A stretch of 47,489 bases of DNA from Streptomyces sp. MBT65 (GTDB lineage: Bacteria > Actinomycetota > Actinomycetes > Streptomycetales > Streptomycetaceae), in assembly GCF_016612545.1 (NCBI RefSeq), contig NZ_JAENRY010000022.1:1-47489 (forward strand), given 5' to 3'. The position numbers and the translations under genes are program-made. Shown here piece after piece: positions 25,486 through 35,000 of this stretch. The notes under the pieces are model-generated. The model saw only the letters and a program-made list of their open reading frames with translations. It searched no databases and was not told where the DNA came from. The number at the start of each line of letters is the position of its first letter. Position 1 is the stretch's first letter.

Positions 25486-26295
25486 ATGCAACACCGCAGA
25501 CCCCGTCTCTCGAAGAAGGCGAAGGTGCTGGCCGCGGGCGCGGTCGCGCTCGCGGCCCTCGCCGGTGTCACCGTCGCCCAGGCGGGTGAGTCGAGCAAGA
25601 AGTGCGGGGCCTTCGACACCGTCACGCTCGGCAAGTACTACGTGAACAACAACCTCTGGGGCCAGGACAAGGCCACCGGCAGCCAGTGCGTCTGGGACAA
25701 CTCCCAGTCGGGGTCCACCATTTCGTGGGGTACGTCCTTCAGCTGGGCCAACAGCGGCAAGGGCACGGACGCGGACGTGAAGTCGTACGCCAGCACCGTC
25801 CTCGGCTGGCACTGGGGCTGGAAGGTCGACAAGGCGACCACCGGACTGCCGATCCGCGTCGGCGACCGCAAGCCGGTGAAGACGAGCTGGGACTTCTCGC
25901 TCAGCTCCAACCCCGGCACGCTCGACGTCGCGTACGACCTGTGGCTGCACTCCAAGAACACCGCCGACTGGGCCGACCAGCCCACCGACGAGATCATGAT
26001 CTGGCTCGACCGGCAGGGCGGCGCGGGCCCGCTCGGCACCAAGTACGGCAGCGTCAGCCTCGACGGCGCCATGTGGGACATCTACCGGGGCAACATCGGC
26101 TGGAACGTGTACTCCTTCGTCCGCCGCACCAACACCACCAAGGCGAGCCTGAACATCGACGACTTCACCCAGGCGTTGGTCCGCCGCAAGCTGCTGAGCA
26201 ACGACAAGTACCTCTCCGGTATCGAGTCCGGCACCGAGGTCTTCAAGGGCTCGGGGCGCCTTGACACCAAGGCGTACTCCGTCGACATCGGCTGA
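25486..26295 (+). CDS. Secreted endo-beta-1,4-glucanase/xyloglucanase, GH12 (copy 2)
   Basis: A 269-residue secreted enzyme. A basic N-terminus (RRPRLSKKAK) and a hydrophobic core (VLAAGAVALAALAGVTVAQA) form a signal peptide of about 33 residues. GH12 landmarks are YYVNNNLWGQ, the nucleophile in DEIMIWLDRQGG (E169) and the acid/base in YLSGIESGTEVF (E247). It has extra segments between residues 105 and 130 compared with copy 1. The ATG follows GGAAGGA. It is transcribed alone, divergently from lacI, behind operator O4, so it should be induced with the locus even though it lies on the far side. Substrate preference between xyloglucan and cellulose is not settled by sequence. Confidence 0.9.
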   Translation: MQHRRPRLSKKAKVLAAGAVALAALAGVTVAQAGESSKKCGAFDTVTLGKYYVNNNLWGQDKATGSQCVWDNSQSGSTISWGTSFSWANSGKGTDADVKSYASTVLGWHWGWKVDKATTGLPIRVGDRKPVKTSWDFSLSSNPGTLDVAYDLWLHSKNTADWADQPTDEIMIWLDRQGGAGPLGTKYGSVSLDGAMWDIYRGNIGWNVYSFVRRTNTTKASLNIDDFTQALVRRKLLSNDKYLSGIESGTEVFKGSGRLDTKAYSVDIG

Positions 26296-26313
26296 ACGGA
26301 CGCGCGAAGGGTG

Positions 26314-26326
26314 GCCGCTTCGCGGC
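26314..26326 (+). terminator. Short hairpin after GH12 copy 2
   Basis: GCCGC-TTC-GCGGC hairpin 19 bp after the stop codon. It is small, so termination is uncertain. Confidence 0.35.
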
Positions 26327-26406
26327 GGATCGGGTACATACGAACGGGTAGCACCCATCGGTAACCACACGGCACCGACGGCCCGATTCGCGGCGAGGTG
26401 AGCCTC

Positions 26407-28338
26407 ATGTCCGCTCCATCCAGCAAACCCACCGTCACCGAGCGAGAGGCCCGGCAGGTGGCGGAGGCGGCCCGGGAACAGGACTGGCGCAAGCCCAGCT
26501 TCGCCAAGGAACTGTTCCTCGGCCGGCTCCGCCTCGATCTGATCCACCCCCATCCCCTCCCGGCCGAGGAGGACGCCCGGCGCGGCGAGGAGTTCCTCGC
26601 GAAGCTGCGCGTCTTCTGCGAGACGGAGATCGACGCCGCCCGCATCGAACGCGAGGCCCGCATCCCCGACGAGGTCATCGCCGGCCTCAAGGAGCTCGGC
26701 GCCCTCGGCATGAAGATCGACACCAAGTACGGCGGCCTCGGCCTCACCCAGGTGTACTACAACAAGGCGCTGGCCCTGGCGGGCTCGGCCTGCCCGGCGG
26801 TCGGTGTGCTGCTCTCGGCGCATCAGTCGATCGGCGTACCGCAGCCGCTGAAACTGTTCGGCACCGACGAGCAGAAGGCGGAGTTCCTGCCCCGCTGCGC
26901 CCGCACCGACATCAGCGCCTTCCTGCTCACCGAACCGGACGTCGGCTCCGACCCGGCACGCCTGGCGACCAGCGCGGTGCGGGACGGGGACGCGTACGTC
27001 CTCGACGGCGTGAAGCTGTGGACCACCAACGGCGTGGTCGCCGATCTGCTGGTCGTGATGGCCCGGGTACCGAAGACCGAGGACAGCAGGGGCGGCATCA
27101 CGGCGTTCGTCGTGGAGGCCGACTCGCCCGGCATCACCGTCGAGAACCGCAACGCCTTCATGGGCCTGCGCGGCATCGAGAACGGCGTCACCCGCTTCCA
27201 CCAGGTCCGGGTCCCGGCCGCCAACCGCATCGGCCCCGAGGGCGCGGGCCTCAAGATCGCCCTCACCACCCTCAACACGGGCCGCCTCTCCCTCCCCGCG
27301 TCCTGCGTGGCCGCAGGCAAGTGGTGTCTGAAGATCGCCCGTGAGTGGTCGGCGGCCCGTGAGCAGTGGGGCAGGCCGATCGCCGAGCACGAGGCCGTGG
27401 GCAAGAAGATCTCGTTCATCGCGGCGACGACCTTCGCCCTGGAGGCCGTACTCGACCTGTCCAGCCAGATGGCCGACGAGGACCGCAACGACATCCGTAT
27501 CGAGGGCGCGTTGGCCAAGCTCTTCGCCTCCGAGACGGGCTGGCTGATGGCCGACGAGCTGGTCCAGATCCGCGGCGGCCGCGGCTTCGAGACGGCGGAA
27601 TCGCTCGCGGCGCGCGGCGAGCGGGCGGTCCCCGCCGAACAGGTTCTGCGCGATCTCCGGATCAACCGCATCTTCGAGGGCTCGACGGAGATCATGCATC
27701 TCCTCATCGCCCGCGAGGCCGTCGACGCCCACCTCAAGGTCGCCGGTGACCTCATCGACCCGGACAAGTCCCTCTCCGACAAGGCGAAGGCGGGCGCCAA
27801 CGCGGGTGTCTTCTACGCCAAGTGGCTCCCGAAGCTGGTCGCGGGCAGCGGCCAACTCCCGGGCACCTACGGCGAGTTCCGCCACGGCATCGACCTCTCC
27901 AAGCACCTTCGCTACGTCGAGCGCAACGCCCGCAAGCTCGCCCGCTCGACCTTCTACGCGATGTCCCGCTGGCAGGGCCGGATGGAGACCAAGCAGGGTT
28001 TCCTGGGCCGGATCGTCGACATCGGCGCGGAGCTCTTCGCGATGAGCGCGGTCTGCGTGCGGGCCGAACTCCTGCGCACCCAGGGCGATCACGGCCGCGA
28101 GGCCTACCAACTCGCCGACGCCTTCTGCCAACAGTCCCGCATCCGCGTCGAGGAACTCTTCGGCCGGCTGTGGACCAACACCGACGACCTCGACCGCAAG
28201 GTGGTCAAGGGCGTCATGGGCGGCGCGTACACCTGGCTGGAGGAGGGCATCGTCGACCCGTCGGGCGAGGGCCCGTGGATCGCCGATGCCTCCCCCGGTC
28301 CGAGCAAGCTGGACAACGTGCACCGAACCGTCGACTAG
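26407..28338 (+). CDS. Acyl-CoA dehydrogenase
   Basis: A 643-residue FAD enzyme of fatty acid or acyl-CoA oxidation, longer than the usual 380-400 residues because of N- and C-terminal extensions like those of VLCAD/ACAD9-type enzymes. The FAD-binding middle domain shows FLLTEPDVGSDPARLAT near residue 175 and LDGVKLWTTNG after it. The C-terminal helical domain contains IRGGRGFETAESLA and RINRIFEGSTEIMHLLIAREAV, a typical signature. The ATG at 26407 follows AGGTGA. It begins 111 bp after the GH12 gene and ends only seven bases from the convergent lamin-tail gene. It shows no functional link to the sugar locus and probably belongs to the conserved chromosome. Confidence 0.92.
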   Translation: MSAPSSKPTVTEREARQVAEAAREQDWRKPSFAKELFLGRLRLDLIHPHPLPAEEDARRGEEFLAKLRVFCETEIDAARIEREARIPDEVIAGLKELGALGMKIDTKYGGLGLTQVYYNKALALAGSACPAVGVLLSAHQSIGVPQPLKLFGTDEQKAEFLPRCARTDISAFLLTEPDVGSDPARLATSAVRDGDAYVLDGVKLWTTNGVVADLLVVMARVPKTEDSRGGITAFVVEADSPGITVENRNAFMGLRGIENGVTRFHQVRVPAANRIGPEGAGLKIALTTLNTGRLSLPASCVAAGKWCLKIAREWSAAREQWGRPIAEHEAVGKKISFIAATTFALEAVLDLSSQMADEDRNDIRIEGALAKLFASETGWLMADELVQIRGGRGFETAESLAARGERAVPAEQVLRDLRINRIFEGSTEIMHLLIAREAVDAHLKVAGDLIDPDKSLSDKAKAGANAGVFYAKWLPKLVAGSGQLPGTYGEFRHGIDLSKHLRYVERNARKLARSTFYAMSRWQGRMETKQGFLGRIVDIGAELFAMSAVCVRAELLRTQGDHGREAYQLADAFCQQSRIRVEELFGRLWTNTDDLDRKVVKGVMGGAYTWLEEGIVDPSGEGPWIADASPGPSKLDNVHRTVD

Positions 28339-28345
28339 CCCCGGA

Positions 28346-28795
28346 TCAGCAGTACTTGTCGCTCGGATCCCGTGTCGTCCACGAACAGGTGTCGACCTTG
28401 CTGCCGGTCGCTCTGGTCAGCGTCGCCGTGTCGCTGGTGTTGTTCCAGACGTACGCGGCACGGCCCTGGTACGTGTTCGACGCGGTGTCCGAGCCCTTGC
28501 CGGTGTGCACCTTGATGTACTTGCCGGCGCCGATCTTGATGTTCTTGAAGACGTACCGGTGGTTCGAGACGTCCTTGAGGACCCACCCCTTGAGCGAGAT
28601 CGCCGACCGGCTGGTGTTCTTGATCTGCACCCACTCGCCGTTCAGGCTCGTGTTGGAGCGGTTGTCCGAGCCCGGGCTGTCGAACCAGACGTGGTAGATC
28701 GTGACCCCGCCGGCGGCCTCGGCCGGAGTGCTCAGCAGTGTGCCGGTGAGTATCGCGGCGCCCGCGAGCGCGGGCAGGGCAGCGCGTATCCGCAT
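28346..28795 (-). CDS. Secreted lamin-tail-domain protein
   Basis: A 149-residue protein with a signal peptide (ALPALAGAAILTGTLLSTPAEA, cleaved near residue 27) and one immunoglobulin-like lamin tail domain. The domain is recognised from LNGEWVQIKNTSRSAISLKG, then WVLKDVSNHRYVFK and GKYIKVHTGKG. Two cysteines near the C-terminus (DTCSW and DKYC) may pair. Such proteins occur outside the cell, often linked to DNA or polysaccharide binding, but no function can be assigned. The ATG at 28795 begins the signal peptide. The stop lies seven bases from that of the acyl-CoA dehydrogenase, with no terminator between. Confidence 0.85.
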   Translation of the reverse strand: MRIRAALPALAGAAILTGTLLSTPAEAAGGVTIYHVWFDSPGSDNRSNTSLNGEWVQIKNTSRSAISLKGWVLKDVSNHRYVFKNIKIGAGKYIKVHTGKGSDTASNTYQGRAAYVWNNTSDTATLTRATGSKVDTCSWTTRDPSDKYC

Positions 28796-28983
28796 GGAGA
28801 ATCCCCCCAGGATGTCGTCCACTCGTCGGTCGTCCACCGACGTAGGACAGAAGTGTTATCACAAGACCTTCACGCCTCATTCACAAAGGGGGATTTCCCT
28901 TCAATCACCGACGAGAGCCGATATGCCACCCGCCCGAGGGAACCGCTGTCCACGCGGGCACCCGTTGCGGCAACAATGGAGGG

Positions 28984-30252
28984 ATGAGCGACAGCCCAGC
29001 ACCCCTCGCCGACCCACATCTCGTCTACGACCCCGTCGTGGGCGACGGTCCCAAGGCCCTGGTGATCCTCGGGTCCACCGGGTCCATCGGCACCCAGGCC
29101 ATCGACCTGGTACTGCGCAACCCGGACCGTTTCCGGGTCACCGCGCTCTCCGCGAACGGCGGCCGGGTCGGGCTCCTCGCCGAGCAGGCGTACCAGCTGA
29201 GGGTGCGGACGGTCGCGGTCGCCCGCGAGGACGTCGTACCGGCACTGCGCGAAGCGCTCGCGGCGCAGTACGGCACCGGAGAGCCGCTCCCCGAGATCCT
29301 GGCCGGTCCCGACGCGGCCACCCAGGTCGCCGCCTCCGACTGCCACACCGTGCTGAACGGCATCACCGGATCCATCGGCCTCGCGCCCACCCTCGCCGCC
29401 CTGGAGGCGGGTCGCGTCCTCGCGCTCGCCAACAAGGAGTCGCTCATCGTCGGCGGCCCGCTGGTGAAGGCGCTCGCCAAGCCCGGCCAGATCATCCCGG
29501 TGGACTCCGAGCACGCGGCGCTCTTCCAGGCCCTCGCGGCCGGTACCCGCGCCGATGTCCGCAAGCTGGTCGTCACCGCGTCCGGCGGCCCCTTCCGCGG
29601 CCGTAGCAAAGCGGACCTGGCGCGAGTGACCGTCGAAGAGGCCCTCGCGCACCCCACCTGGGCCATGGGCCCGGTGATCACGATCAACTCCGCGACCCTG
29701 GTGAACAAGGGTCTGGAAGTGATCGAGGCGCATCTGCTGTACGACATTCCCTTCGATCGCATTGAGGTGGTCGTGCACCCGCAGTCGTATGTCCACTCGA
29801 TGGTGGAATTCACGGACGGTTCGACACTCGCCCAGGCGACGCCCCCCGACATGCGCGGGCCGATCGCCATCGGGCTCGGCTGGCCCGAGCGGGTGCCCGA
29901 CGCGGCGCCCGCGTTCGACTGGAGCAAGGCGTCGACGTGGGAGTTCTTCCCGCTCGACACCGACGCGTTTCCGTCGGTCGGCCTCGCCCGGCATGTGGGA
30001 CAGCTCGCGGGCACGGCTCCGGCGGTGTTCAATGCGGCGAACGAGGAGTGCGTGGAGGCGTTCCGCGCGGGCGCGCTGCCGTTCAACGGAATCATGGAGA
30101 CGGTGACACAGGTGGTCGAGGAACACGGGACACCGGCCACGGGAACTTCCCTGACCGTGCCGGACGTCCTCGAGGCGGAGACCTGGGCACGCGCCCGGGC
30201 CCGTGAACTGACAGCGCAGACGACCACGGCGAACGCGGAGGCGCGTGCATGA
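28984..30252 (+). CDS. dxr: 1-deoxy-D-xylulose 5-phosphate reductoisomerase
   Basis: Second enzyme of the MEP isoprenoid pathway: converts 1-deoxy-D-xylulose 5-phosphate to 2-C-methyl-D-erythritol 4-phosphate with NADPH and a divalent metal. The NADPH loop GSTGSIGTQ is at residues 30-38, the NKESLIVGG motif near 150, the metal ligands in [10 protein letters not shown] (D174, E176), and the [12 protein letters not shown] loop near 263. The length, 422 residues, is normal for actinobacteria. The GGAGGG stretch touches the ATG directly, which is closer than usual. It overlaps the protease gene by four bases. The pathway gene ispG lies about 8.6 kb downstream. Confidence 0.96.
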   Translation: MSDSPAPLADPHLVYDPVVGDGPKALVILGSTGSIGTQAIDLVLRNPDRFRVTALSANGGRVGLLAEQAYQLRVRTVAVAREDVVPALREALAAQYGTGEPLPEILAGPDAATQVAASDCHTVLNGITGSIGLAPTLAALEAGRVLALANKESLIVGGPLVKALAKPGQIIPVDSEHAALFQALAAGTRADVRKLVVTASGGPFRGRSKADLARVTVEEALAHPTWAMGPVITINSATLVNKGLEVIEAHLLYDIPFDRIEVVVHPQSYVHSMVEFTDGSTLAQATPPDMRGPIAIGLGWPERVPDAAPAFDWSKASTWEFFPLDTDAFPSVGLARHVGQLAGTAPAVFNAANEECVEAFRAGALPFNGIMETVTQVVEEHGTPATGTSLTVPDVLEAETWARARARELTAQTTTANAEARA

Positions 30253-31553
30253 CAGCCCTGATGATGATCCTCGGCATAGTCGTCTTCGCGGTCGGCCTGC
30301 TGGTCTCGATCGCCTGGCACGAGCTGGGGCATCTGTCCACGGCCAAGCTCTTCGGCATCCGGGTGCCCCAGTACATGGTCGGCTTCGGCCCGACCATCTG
30401 GTCCCGGAAGAAGGGCGACACCGAGTACGGGTTCAAGGCCATCCCGTTCGGCGGCTACATCCGCATGATCGGTATGTTCCCGCCCGGCGACGACGGGCGG
30501 ATCACCGCGCGCTCCACCTCGCCCTGGCGCAGCATGATCGAGGACGCCCGCTCGGCGGCCTTCGAAGAGCTGGAGCCCGGCGACGAGACCCGCCTCTTCT
30601 ACACCCGCAAGCCCTGGAAGCGGGTCATCGTGATGTTCGCGGGCCCCTTCATGAACCTCATCCTCGCGGTGGCGCTCTTCCTCACCGTCCTGATGGGCTT
30701 CGGCATCTCGCAGCAGACCAACACGGTCAGCTCGGTCTCCCAGTGCGTGATCGCACAGAGCCAGAACCGCGACACGTGCAGGGCGAGCGACCCCGCCTCC
30801 CCGGCCGCCGCGGCGGGCCTCAAGGCGGGTGACAAGATCCTCAGCTTCAACGGCGTCAAGACGACCGACTGGAACAAACTCTCCGACCTGATCCGCGCGG
30901 CCCCCGGCAAGACGGTCCCGATCGTCGTCGAGCGCAAGGGCCAGGACGTCACCCTGCACGCGAAGATCGCGTCCAACCAGGTCGCCAAGAAGGACTCCGG
31001 CGGCCAGATCGTCCAGGGCCAGTACGTCACCGCCGGCTTCCTCGGCTTCAGCGCGGCCACCGGCATCGTCCGCCAGGACTTCGGCGACTCGCTGACCTGG
31101 ATGGGAGACCGCATGGGCGAGGCCGTCGACTCCATCGCGGCCCTCCCCGGCAAGATCCCGGCCCTGTGGAACGCGGCCTTCGACGGCGCCCCCCGCCAGG
31201 CCGACTCCCCGATGGGTGTGGTCGGCGCGGCCCGCGTGGGCGGCGAGATCTTCACGCTCGACATCCCGCCCACCCAGCAGTTGGCCATGGCCCTGATGCT
31301 GGTGGCGGGCTTCAACCTCTCCCTCTTCCTGTTCAACATGCTCCCGCTGCTCCCGCTCGACGGCGGGCATGTCGCGGGCGCGCTGTGGGAGGCGCTGCGG
31401 CGGAACCTGGCGAAGGTGCTCAAGCGCCCGGACCCGGGCCCGTTCGACGTGGCGAAGCTGATGCCGGTCGCGTATGTGGTGGCGGGGATCTTCGTCTGCT
31501 TCACGATCCTGGTCCTGATCGCGGATGTCGTGAACCCGGTCAAGATCACATAG
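30249..31553 (+). CDS. RIP metalloprotease, RseP/site-2 protease family
   Basis: A 434-residue intramembrane zinc protease (M50) that cleaves membrane-bound regulators such as anti-sigma factors. The zinc motif HELGH is at residues 24-28 in the first helix. The second conserved motif, [12 protein letters not shown], lies near residue 370. Between them a PDZ domain is seen ([17 protein letters not shown] region). About four transmembrane segments are present. The ATG overlaps the dxr stop (ATGA), so translation is coupled. A strong terminator follows 45 bp after the stop. Confidence 0.93.
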   Translation: MTALMMILGIVVFAVGLLVSIAWHELGHLSTAKLFGIRVPQYMVGFGPTIWSRKKGDTEYGFKAIPFGGYIRMIGMFPPGDDGRITARSTSPWRSMIEDARSAAFEELEPGDETRLFYTRKPWKRVIVMFAGPFMNLILAVALFLTVLMGFGISQQTNTVSSVSQCVIAQSQNRDTCRASDPASPAAAAGLKAGDKILSFNGVKTTDWNKLSDLIRAAPGKTVPIVVERKGQDVTLHAKIASNQVAKKDSGGQIVQGQYVTAGFLGFSAATGIVRQDFGDSLTWMGDRMGEAVDSIAALPGKIPALWNAAFDGAPRQADSPMGVVGAARVGGEIFTLDIPPTQQLAMALMLVAGFNLSLFLFNMLPLLPLDGGHVAGALWEALRRNLAKVLKRPDPGPFDVAKLMPVAYVVAGIFVCFTILVLIADVVNPVKIT

Positions 31554-31597
31554 GCAGTGGATGTGGGTGTTCATCCGCTGTCGCGGTGACCTCGGGG

Positions 31598-31638
31598 CGC
31601 GCTGCCCGCTCGCGTGAAGTACGCGAGTGGGCAGCGCG
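31598..31638 (+). terminator. Terminator of the dxr-protease operon
   Basis: 18-bp arms (CGCGCTGCCCGCTCGCGT against ACGCGAGTGGGCAGCGCG, one mismatch) with a five-base loop, followed by TCTTTG. Confidence 0.88.
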
Positions 31639-32025
31639 TCTTTGTCCTGCCGGTGACGACGTGCCTTTGTCCCGCTGGTGGCGATTGGTGGCCTTGGGTA
31701 AGCGCTTCACCCTGCTGGTGACGGTCTTTGCGCTTTGGTCGGCTCTTCCGTCATCTATTGGGAAAGTTTCGGGTGCCCTCGTCGCCCAGGCCGCGTCTCG
31801 TCGTACCCGGCCGCGCCGAAACGGAAGTGCTCCATGAGGGGCAATTCACTGCACTTGGTGCGGTGGTCGAGAAGGGGAATCACCCAATCCTTGGCCTCGA
31901 CTTGGGATTGGCTTGGGATCTCGTTCTGCCTCCATGGTCGCGATGTAAGCCCTCTGTGAAGATCGGTTCGTTTTTCCGCGCCTCCAGTCGCGGGGGTGCC
32001 AAAACGACGGAGGGGGATTCCGATC
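31639..32025. other. Gene-free leader region before the RHS gene
   Basis: About 390 bp with visibly lower GC than its neighbours. Short open frames here show no coding-like composition. A 7-bp inverted repeat (CCAATCC at 31884 and GGATTGG at 31905) and an AAGCGCTT core at 31700 are seen, but neither matches a known site well. The region probably holds the RHS promoter. Confidence 0.5.
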
Positions 32026-35000
32026 GTGCGTCACAGAACCCTGCCCCAGGGCAGATCGAGACCGAGCCGGCGAGACCGGGCCAGGCGGCTGCGGCAGATA
32101 GCCGTCGGCATCGTGATGGTGATGGCTCTAGAGACGGCACTGGTGGCCGAGGACAGCGGGCTGGCGTTCGCCGCCCCCGCGACGAGCACCGTTTCCGCGT
32201 CCACAAAGGCCGATTCCACGAGCGCGGAGGGTCCGGCGGAGGCGCAGGACGAGGCGTCGGCGGTGTTGATGGCCCGTCTTCAGGGCCGGAAGATCGAGGT
32301 GTTGTCGGCGCGGGCCGCCGACTCGACGACGTACGCGCTGCCCAGTGGGGAGCTGGAGACAGCCGCGTACGCCGGACCGATCCGGACCAAGGCCGACGGC
32401 ACGTGGAAGAACATCGACACCGCGCTGTCCGACACCGGCGCCGACCTCACCCCGGCCGCCGCGGCGGCCGACATCGCCGTGTCGGACGGCGGGGACAAGC
32501 AGTTGGCGTCGGTGGCCAAGGGCAAGGAGTCCTTCGGTCTGGGCTGGCAGGACAAGCTGCCCACGCCCAAGGTGGCCAAGAACACGGCCACTTACGACCT
32601 GGGCAGCGGCCAGAGCCTGTCCGTCAGCGCGCTCGCGCAGGGCTTCTCCGAGAACATCCGGCTCACCCGGCAGCCGACGGGCGACGCGGTCTCCTACCGC
32701 ATCCCGCTGAACCTGGACGGGCTGAAGCTCTCGCAGGCCGCCTCCGGGCACCTGCTGCTGAAGGACTCGGCCGGCAAGCTGGTCGCCGAGGCGCCCGCCC
32801 CGATGATGTGGGACGCCAGCAAGGACAAGGCGTCCGGCGAGTCGGCGCACCAGAAGCAGGTGGCGACGAAGGTCGAGACCGCCGCGGACGGTACGCAGAC
32901 GCTCGTCCTCACCCCGGACAGCACGTTCCTGGCGACCGCGACGTATCCGGTGACGGTCGATCCGACCACCACGCTCGCGGTGACCACCGACACGTGGGTG
33001 CAGAACCCCGACTACCCCGACTCGCAGATCTCCTCGGAGGAGTTGAAGTCGGGTACGTACGACGGCGGTACGGACACCGCCCGCTCGTACGTCAAGTTCG
33101 ATGTGTCGAAGTTCGCGGGCAAGCACATCACCTCGTCGGTGATGTCGCTGTACAACTACTACTCGGCGACCTGCGACACCACCGGCTCGCCCACGCTGGC
33201 CAAGCGGATCACCTCGACGTGGACGTCCTCGGCGATCACGTGGGGTGTGCAGCCCTCGACGACGACCACGGGTCAGTCGAGCAACACCGGTCACTGGGGC
33301 GGCTCGACCTGTGCGGCGAACTGGTCGAACTGGAGCCTCCAGACCGTCACCCAGGCATGGGCGGACGGTTCCGCCAACTACGGCCTCCAGATCCGCGGGG
33401 ACAGCGAGACCGACTCGACGACCTGGCGGCGGTTCCGTTCGGCGAACTACTCGACCGCCGGGTACGCGCCGAAGCTGGTCGTGACCTACAACTCGTACGC
33501 GACGACGAGCGCGTCGGCGATCTCGCCGAGCGCGGTCAACGCCTACAACGGCAAGCGGTACGCGACCTCGCTGACGCCGACGCTGTCGGCGAAGGTGACG
33601 GACGCGGACGGTTCCACGGTCAAGGGCCAGTTCGAGGTCACGGCGGACCCCGCGTACGCGGACACCACGTACACGTACACCGCCACCTCCGCCTCCGTGG
33701 CCTCCGGCGGGACCGCGAAGCTGGCGATCCCGTCGGCTTCGGCGTTCCCGGCGGGCACGCATCTGCGGTTCCGGGTGCGCGGCTACGACGGCACGGACTA
33801 CGGGGCCTGGTCGGGCTACACCACGTTCGTGATGAACACGGCCCTGCCGGCCGCACCCACCATCTCCTGTGACCCGTACACGGCCAACGCCTGGACGGCC
33901 ACCGCTTCCGGCGGTGCGACCTGCACGCTGGACACCACGTCCACGGACGGCATGGGCTTCTACTGGGGCCTGGACGACTCGACGGTTCCCCAGCGGGTCT
34001 ACGACACCACCGACGGCAACGGCGGCGACGCCCTCACCATCACGATCAACCCGGGTGAGGACTGGCACAAGCTGTACGCCAAGACCGTCGACTCCGGCGG
34101 CAACCTCTCCACGGCCACGACGACGTACGCGTTCGGTGTCGGTGGCGGCGCGGGTCTGCTCACCCCGGGCGCCGGCAACAGCGCCGCCCGCCGGGTCAGC
34201 CTGACCTCGACCGGCAAGACCACCTATACCGGGGTCACTTACCAGTACCGGCGCGGCGAGACCGACTCCTGGACCAGCGTCCCGGTCGCGGACGTCACCA
34301 AGTCCTCGGACGGCTCGGCGGTCTCGGCCTGGCCGGTCACCGTGACCGGCGGCTCGCCCGCGGCCCTGACCTGGAATGTCACCGACTCGCTGTCGCAGGA
34401 CGGCGCGATCGACATCCGGGCGGCCTTCACGGACGGTACGACGACGGCGTACTCGCAGCCGCACACGATCACCCTGGACCGCAACGCGGGCACCGCTCCG
34501 AGTGCGAGTGTCGGCCCGGGTTCGGTGAACACCCTCACCGGTGACTACACCCTGTCCGCGACGGACGCGTCGGGCTTCGACCTGTCGGTGTCCCGTACCG
34601 CTTCGTCGCGCCGTCCGACGGCGGGCACGGATGCCGAGGGCCAGGTGGCGATCTTCGGTCCGCAGTGGACCTCGGGCACGACCGCGGAGATCACCGACTC
34701 CGACTGGGTGGACGTCCGTCAGACCTCGGCCACCTCGGTGGCCTTGGTGGATGTGGACGGCGACGAGACCGGTTTCACCGCCACCTCCGCCGGTGGCTGG
34801 AAGCCCGAGCCCGGCTCCGAGGACCTGACCCTGACCGGGTCACTGACCGGTTCCTTCACGCTGAAGGACGACACCGGCACGACCACCACCTTCGCGAAGG
34901 TGGACTCGACGGCGACGACCTGGCAGGTGTCCAGCACCCATCTGCCGACCGACAACTCGACCACCAAGGTGGTCTCGGAGAAGCCCTCCACCACCAGCAC

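Noticed and set aside
20909..26295. The two GH12 genes as a recent tandem duplication flanking a transposed segment
   Set aside because: The proteins differ strongly in length and sequence outside the catalytic motifs, and no repeats flank the interval.
25330..28323. Reverse open frame of nearly 1,000 codons across GH12 and acyl-CoA dehydrogenase
   Set aside because: It crosses two well-supported forward genes and the operator region; composition is that of an antisense frame.
31697..31710. Sequence resembling the LacI operator (AAGCGCTTC core) before the RHS gene
   Set aside because: Only nine of fourteen positions match and the outer arms are not symmetric; AAGCGCTT cores are common to many LacI-type sites and can occur by chance.
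31883..31911. CCAATCC/GGATTGG inverted repeat
   Set aside because: Seven-base arms with a long loop in a low-GC patch; too weak to call a site.
31735..31959. Small open frame in the RHS leader region
   Set aside because: No ribosome site, no hydrophobic or domain pattern, and weak third-position GC bias.
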